Part shown: positions 57,652 to 60,000 of the stretch, one piece after another
Layout: each line of letters starts with the position of its first letter
Position numbering within the stretch: the stretch's first letter is position 1
Assembly: GCA_950295325.1 (NCBI GenBank)
Contig: OX485806.1
Location: forward strand, 38,008,001 to 38,068,000
DNA: 60,000 bases
Direction: 5' to 3'
From: Polytrichum commune
Taxonomy: Eukaryota; Streptophyta; Polytrichopsida; Polytrichales; Polytrichaceae
Position numbers and translations under genes: made by a program
Notes under the pieces: model-generated
The model's database searches: none
The model's input: the letters and a program-made list of their open reading frames with translations, nothing else
Told to the model about the DNA's origin: nothing

Positions 57652-57823
57652 AATATTTCCTATGACAATGATCGCCACTTTGGCTACTAACAATATACAC
57701 TCACACTGCTTCTTAAAGGTGGGAGTATATATGTTGATTTGGTAACATTTCATAGAACATCGAATATAGTATAGGGATATTCCTATGATGGCCAGTGATC
57801 GCCACTTTGGCTACTTACAATAA
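57652..57823. repeat. direct repeat with about 125-bp spacing
   Basis: TCCTATGA...TGATCGCCACTTTGGCTACT then AACAATA appears near 57658-57695. It is repeated with few changes at about 57781-57823. The intervening DNA is AT-rich. Two copies flanking a short segment could be the remains of a tandem repeat or of an insertion. Confidence 0.75.
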
Positions 57824-58394
57824 AATGAATAAACTTTCATTGCTCGTACCTGCTCCACATGGTTAGTTTTTAAACATAATTTATTCTCAAGGTTTATGGG
57901 ACTATGACAAAAGCGTTCACCTTGGAGTTTGGTGCAAAACGATAAAAAATATGGTTATGAGTGGATGTACGGTTATGGATGACTTTTGGATGAAATGAGT
58001 TTGTGTATGTGCATTTTTGTTAGTGGATCTTATGATAGACATGGCATGAACCAGTTGAAGAGATGGAGAAACCAACTTTTGGTAAACATGTTTTGGTTGC
58101 ATGCATATTATGTTATTCCCCGTAAAATATACATCTAGAGCGTTTATTGGACCACACGGCCTCTTCAAAGTATGCATGATCAGGGTTCTCATCATACTCT
58201 TCTATTTTCTTCCCCCAAATAATTTGGTTTTGCAATGCACTGGTCCATAACTTAGGTTCTCAAGTAAATCTGTACTAAAGAAGGAAAAAAATGAAGAATT
58301 TGTGTATATAGTTTTTTCTTATTAAAATAGTGTATTAGTCCCACCCGATTATGTGGATTATTCAGTCTACAATGGTTCACAAATTTTGAGATTG

Positions 58395-58515
58395 TAGTCC
58401 AATATTTGGTAAACACACGTACTTTTGGTGTATGTTCTTAGATACACACCCAACCGCACATCACTCAAGTATAGGTGTATGTTTAAGATGAGTAACCAAA
58501 TCATGCCCATTTACC
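58395..58515 (-). repeat. R2 dispersed repeat (reverse orientation)
   Basis: ACACACCCAACCGCACATCA then AGTATAGGTGTATGTTTAAG is the reverse complement of the R2 head. It ends with CATGCCCATTTACCTTA. Another head copy, in plus orientation, begins near 58830. Confidence 0.5.
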
Positions 58516-58604
58516 TTATAAAAAGTCATTCGTTGTGACGGTGGAAATTTAGTAAACAAATCTACAACTTTGAAATGAATTATAAATTAATGTGAATCCA
58601 AAAG

Positions 58605-58737
58605 CAACATCAAAGACCCCAAATTAGTCTAGTGTGACTCATACAGAATGAAATGGTCCTCAAAGTACAAGGACTTGTTTTTACTAAATCAGTTTGATCC
58701 AAGATGGATGAGTTTACAAAGATGCCACAAACCCAAG
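58605..58737 (-). mobile_element. R5 MITE fragment
   Basis: CATCAAAGACCCCAAATTAG near the left and GGATGAGTTTACAAAGATGC then CACAAACCCAAG at the right are the reverse complement of the left part of 55846-56093. The other end is missing. Confidence 0.55.
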
Positions 58738-59375
58738 CATATTGTCTACTTGGATGACCAAGTATTTGACTCTAAAAATAGACAATAGTAATCAACGTTC
58801 TTGCACTCAAAGGTAACTAAGCCTAATTCACTCACTTTCTTAGGTGAGCAACTATGTGTGAGTGGTGCATAATTAGGTGTGGACCAAGAATAGTCACCAA
58901 ACAACGCATGTTTAAAAATGATTGGACAACATGCTCAAGTTTTATTGACTATCCTACAATAATATGTGGGATTAGGTTGTCACACATTGATTTATTGACA
59001 TTCCGCACTATTTTGAATATTTATTACCATTGGATATATGTAGATAGATAGAAACTCCGGTCCCTTTTAGGGGCCGGCGTGAATAGAGTGTCCGTTCGTA
59101 ATGCCAACAACCCGATGCCCTTGGATATATGTATATACATATAAACACACAAGTGAACCATTTGAATAGGCAAAGAAGCATGGTGAAAAATAAAATAGTG
59201 AGGTTTGAGATGACCCTAAACTACCAGATGATAGTGGACCCTAGCCGTGTACTCTTCTTTGTACTTGACAAAGAAAAAGAACTAGCAAGGTGGCCACACA
59301 CCTCCTTTGTAAAAACAAAAACAAAAACAAAAAGTTGTTCCCCTCTCCAAAGAATCCACACGATGGTACTTCTAA

Positions 59376-59816
59376 GGGCCTCTTTACACACAAACCAAGA
59401 GCCATGGCCATGAAAATCTAAGGGCCCTTGAAAATCATCCAAAGACCATACTATGGGAAACAAAAAAACTCAATATTGCAATCAATGGGTCCTCAAGCTT
59501 AGTGTAAAGTGAAAGTAGACCATGTTGAGAGACCGCAACATATGCCTTGGTTTGGGTCCCCACCATGACAATGTAATATTAGTAGAAGCCCATGGCAATC
59601 TAATTGAACCCCATGGCCCCTGGTTATGTGATAGACCCACCTATGTGGACCATGAAGCATTATCCACTTGGTGCCGCATAGACTTTTCGAATCCATTCGA
59701 ATCCCTTTGGTCCCTCAGGCCTTCAAGATCTAGCGTAGAGTAAACTTGGACCACACCAATCACATAACTTGTATACCACGTGTCAAGGGCCCTCAACCTA
59801 TAGTGTAAAGTGACCC
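59376..59816. mobile_element. Tourist B MITE (441 bp)
   Basis: The left end GGGCCTCTTTACACACAAAC (from 59376) and the inverted right end (TATAGTGTAAAGTGACCC to 59816) are preceded by TAA and followed by GAA. This fits a TAA duplication with one change. The interior is colinear with 2031-2511. Frames inside it are not genes. The last ~180 bp of the window, to 60000, hold nothing I recognise. Confidence 0.8.
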
Positions 59817-60000
59817 GAAGGTTGACACCACCGTTTCATCCACGTCTCCATCCGAATAGTAAAAAAAGTCGGGCAATGAATAAAGAAGGAATCAAGGACA
59901 AGACAACTATTCCCACTACTATATTTGAAACGCCATTTCCCCAAGGGGAACAAGTACACCTACATGGCCGCCCGAGCTCGACCCTCCGCGTCATCCAAGG

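Overview
The window looks like nuclear DNA of a land plant with a large, repeat-rich genome. It is AT-rich. I found no intact protein-coding gene, no rRNA or tRNA gene and no CRISPR array in 60 kb. The plant assignment rests on the element types: decayed plant-type PIF/Harbinger transposase sequence, many MITEs with TAA/TTA target duplications, a CACTA-type MITE, tRNA-derived SINEs, a copia-style primer-binding-site motif, and a short TTTAGGG-type telomere-like stretch. I cannot name the species.

Layout. 0-9 kb: a possible terminal exon at the left edge, then MITEs with palindromic ends and dispersed repeats. 9.5-11 kb: a broken Harbinger transposase (minus strand) with a 30-bp tandem array upstream of its start. 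11-18 kb: repeat modules called here R1, R2, R3, R4 and R6, an old SINE and a fold-back MITE. 18.6-21.8 kb: an LTR-like block containing an irregular array of eight small hairpins, followed by a decayed LINE (reverse transcriptase plus RNase H, plus strand). 22-31.5 kb: more MITEs, a well-preserved SINE with target duplications and long G-runs. 31.5-36.1 kb: palindromic-end MITEs, a ~428-bp fold-back and a 333-bp CACTA MITE with nested hairpins. 36-41 kb: unassigned DNA, a 98-bp tandem repeat, a second hairpin cluster and a 946-bp element with 27-bp terminal inverted repeats. 41-60 kb: further copies of all these families, including a second intact SINE.

Families used below. Tourist A: ends GGGGCGGTTTACACTATGG, TAA-like duplication, three copies. 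Tourist B: ends GGGCCACTTTACACA, three full-length copies and a fragment. Family P: ends CTACACTA, each end itself a small palindrome, about ten copies. Family M: ~150-bp fold-back starting CATAACATTATTC. R1-R6 are dispersed repeats recognised only by copies within this window. The Harbinger transposase remnant and the Tourist-type MITEs belong to the same superfamily, so an intact relative elsewhere could have mobilised the MITEs. That link is an inference. No operon-like or pathway logic is visible. The content is best read as layered transposon insertion and decay.
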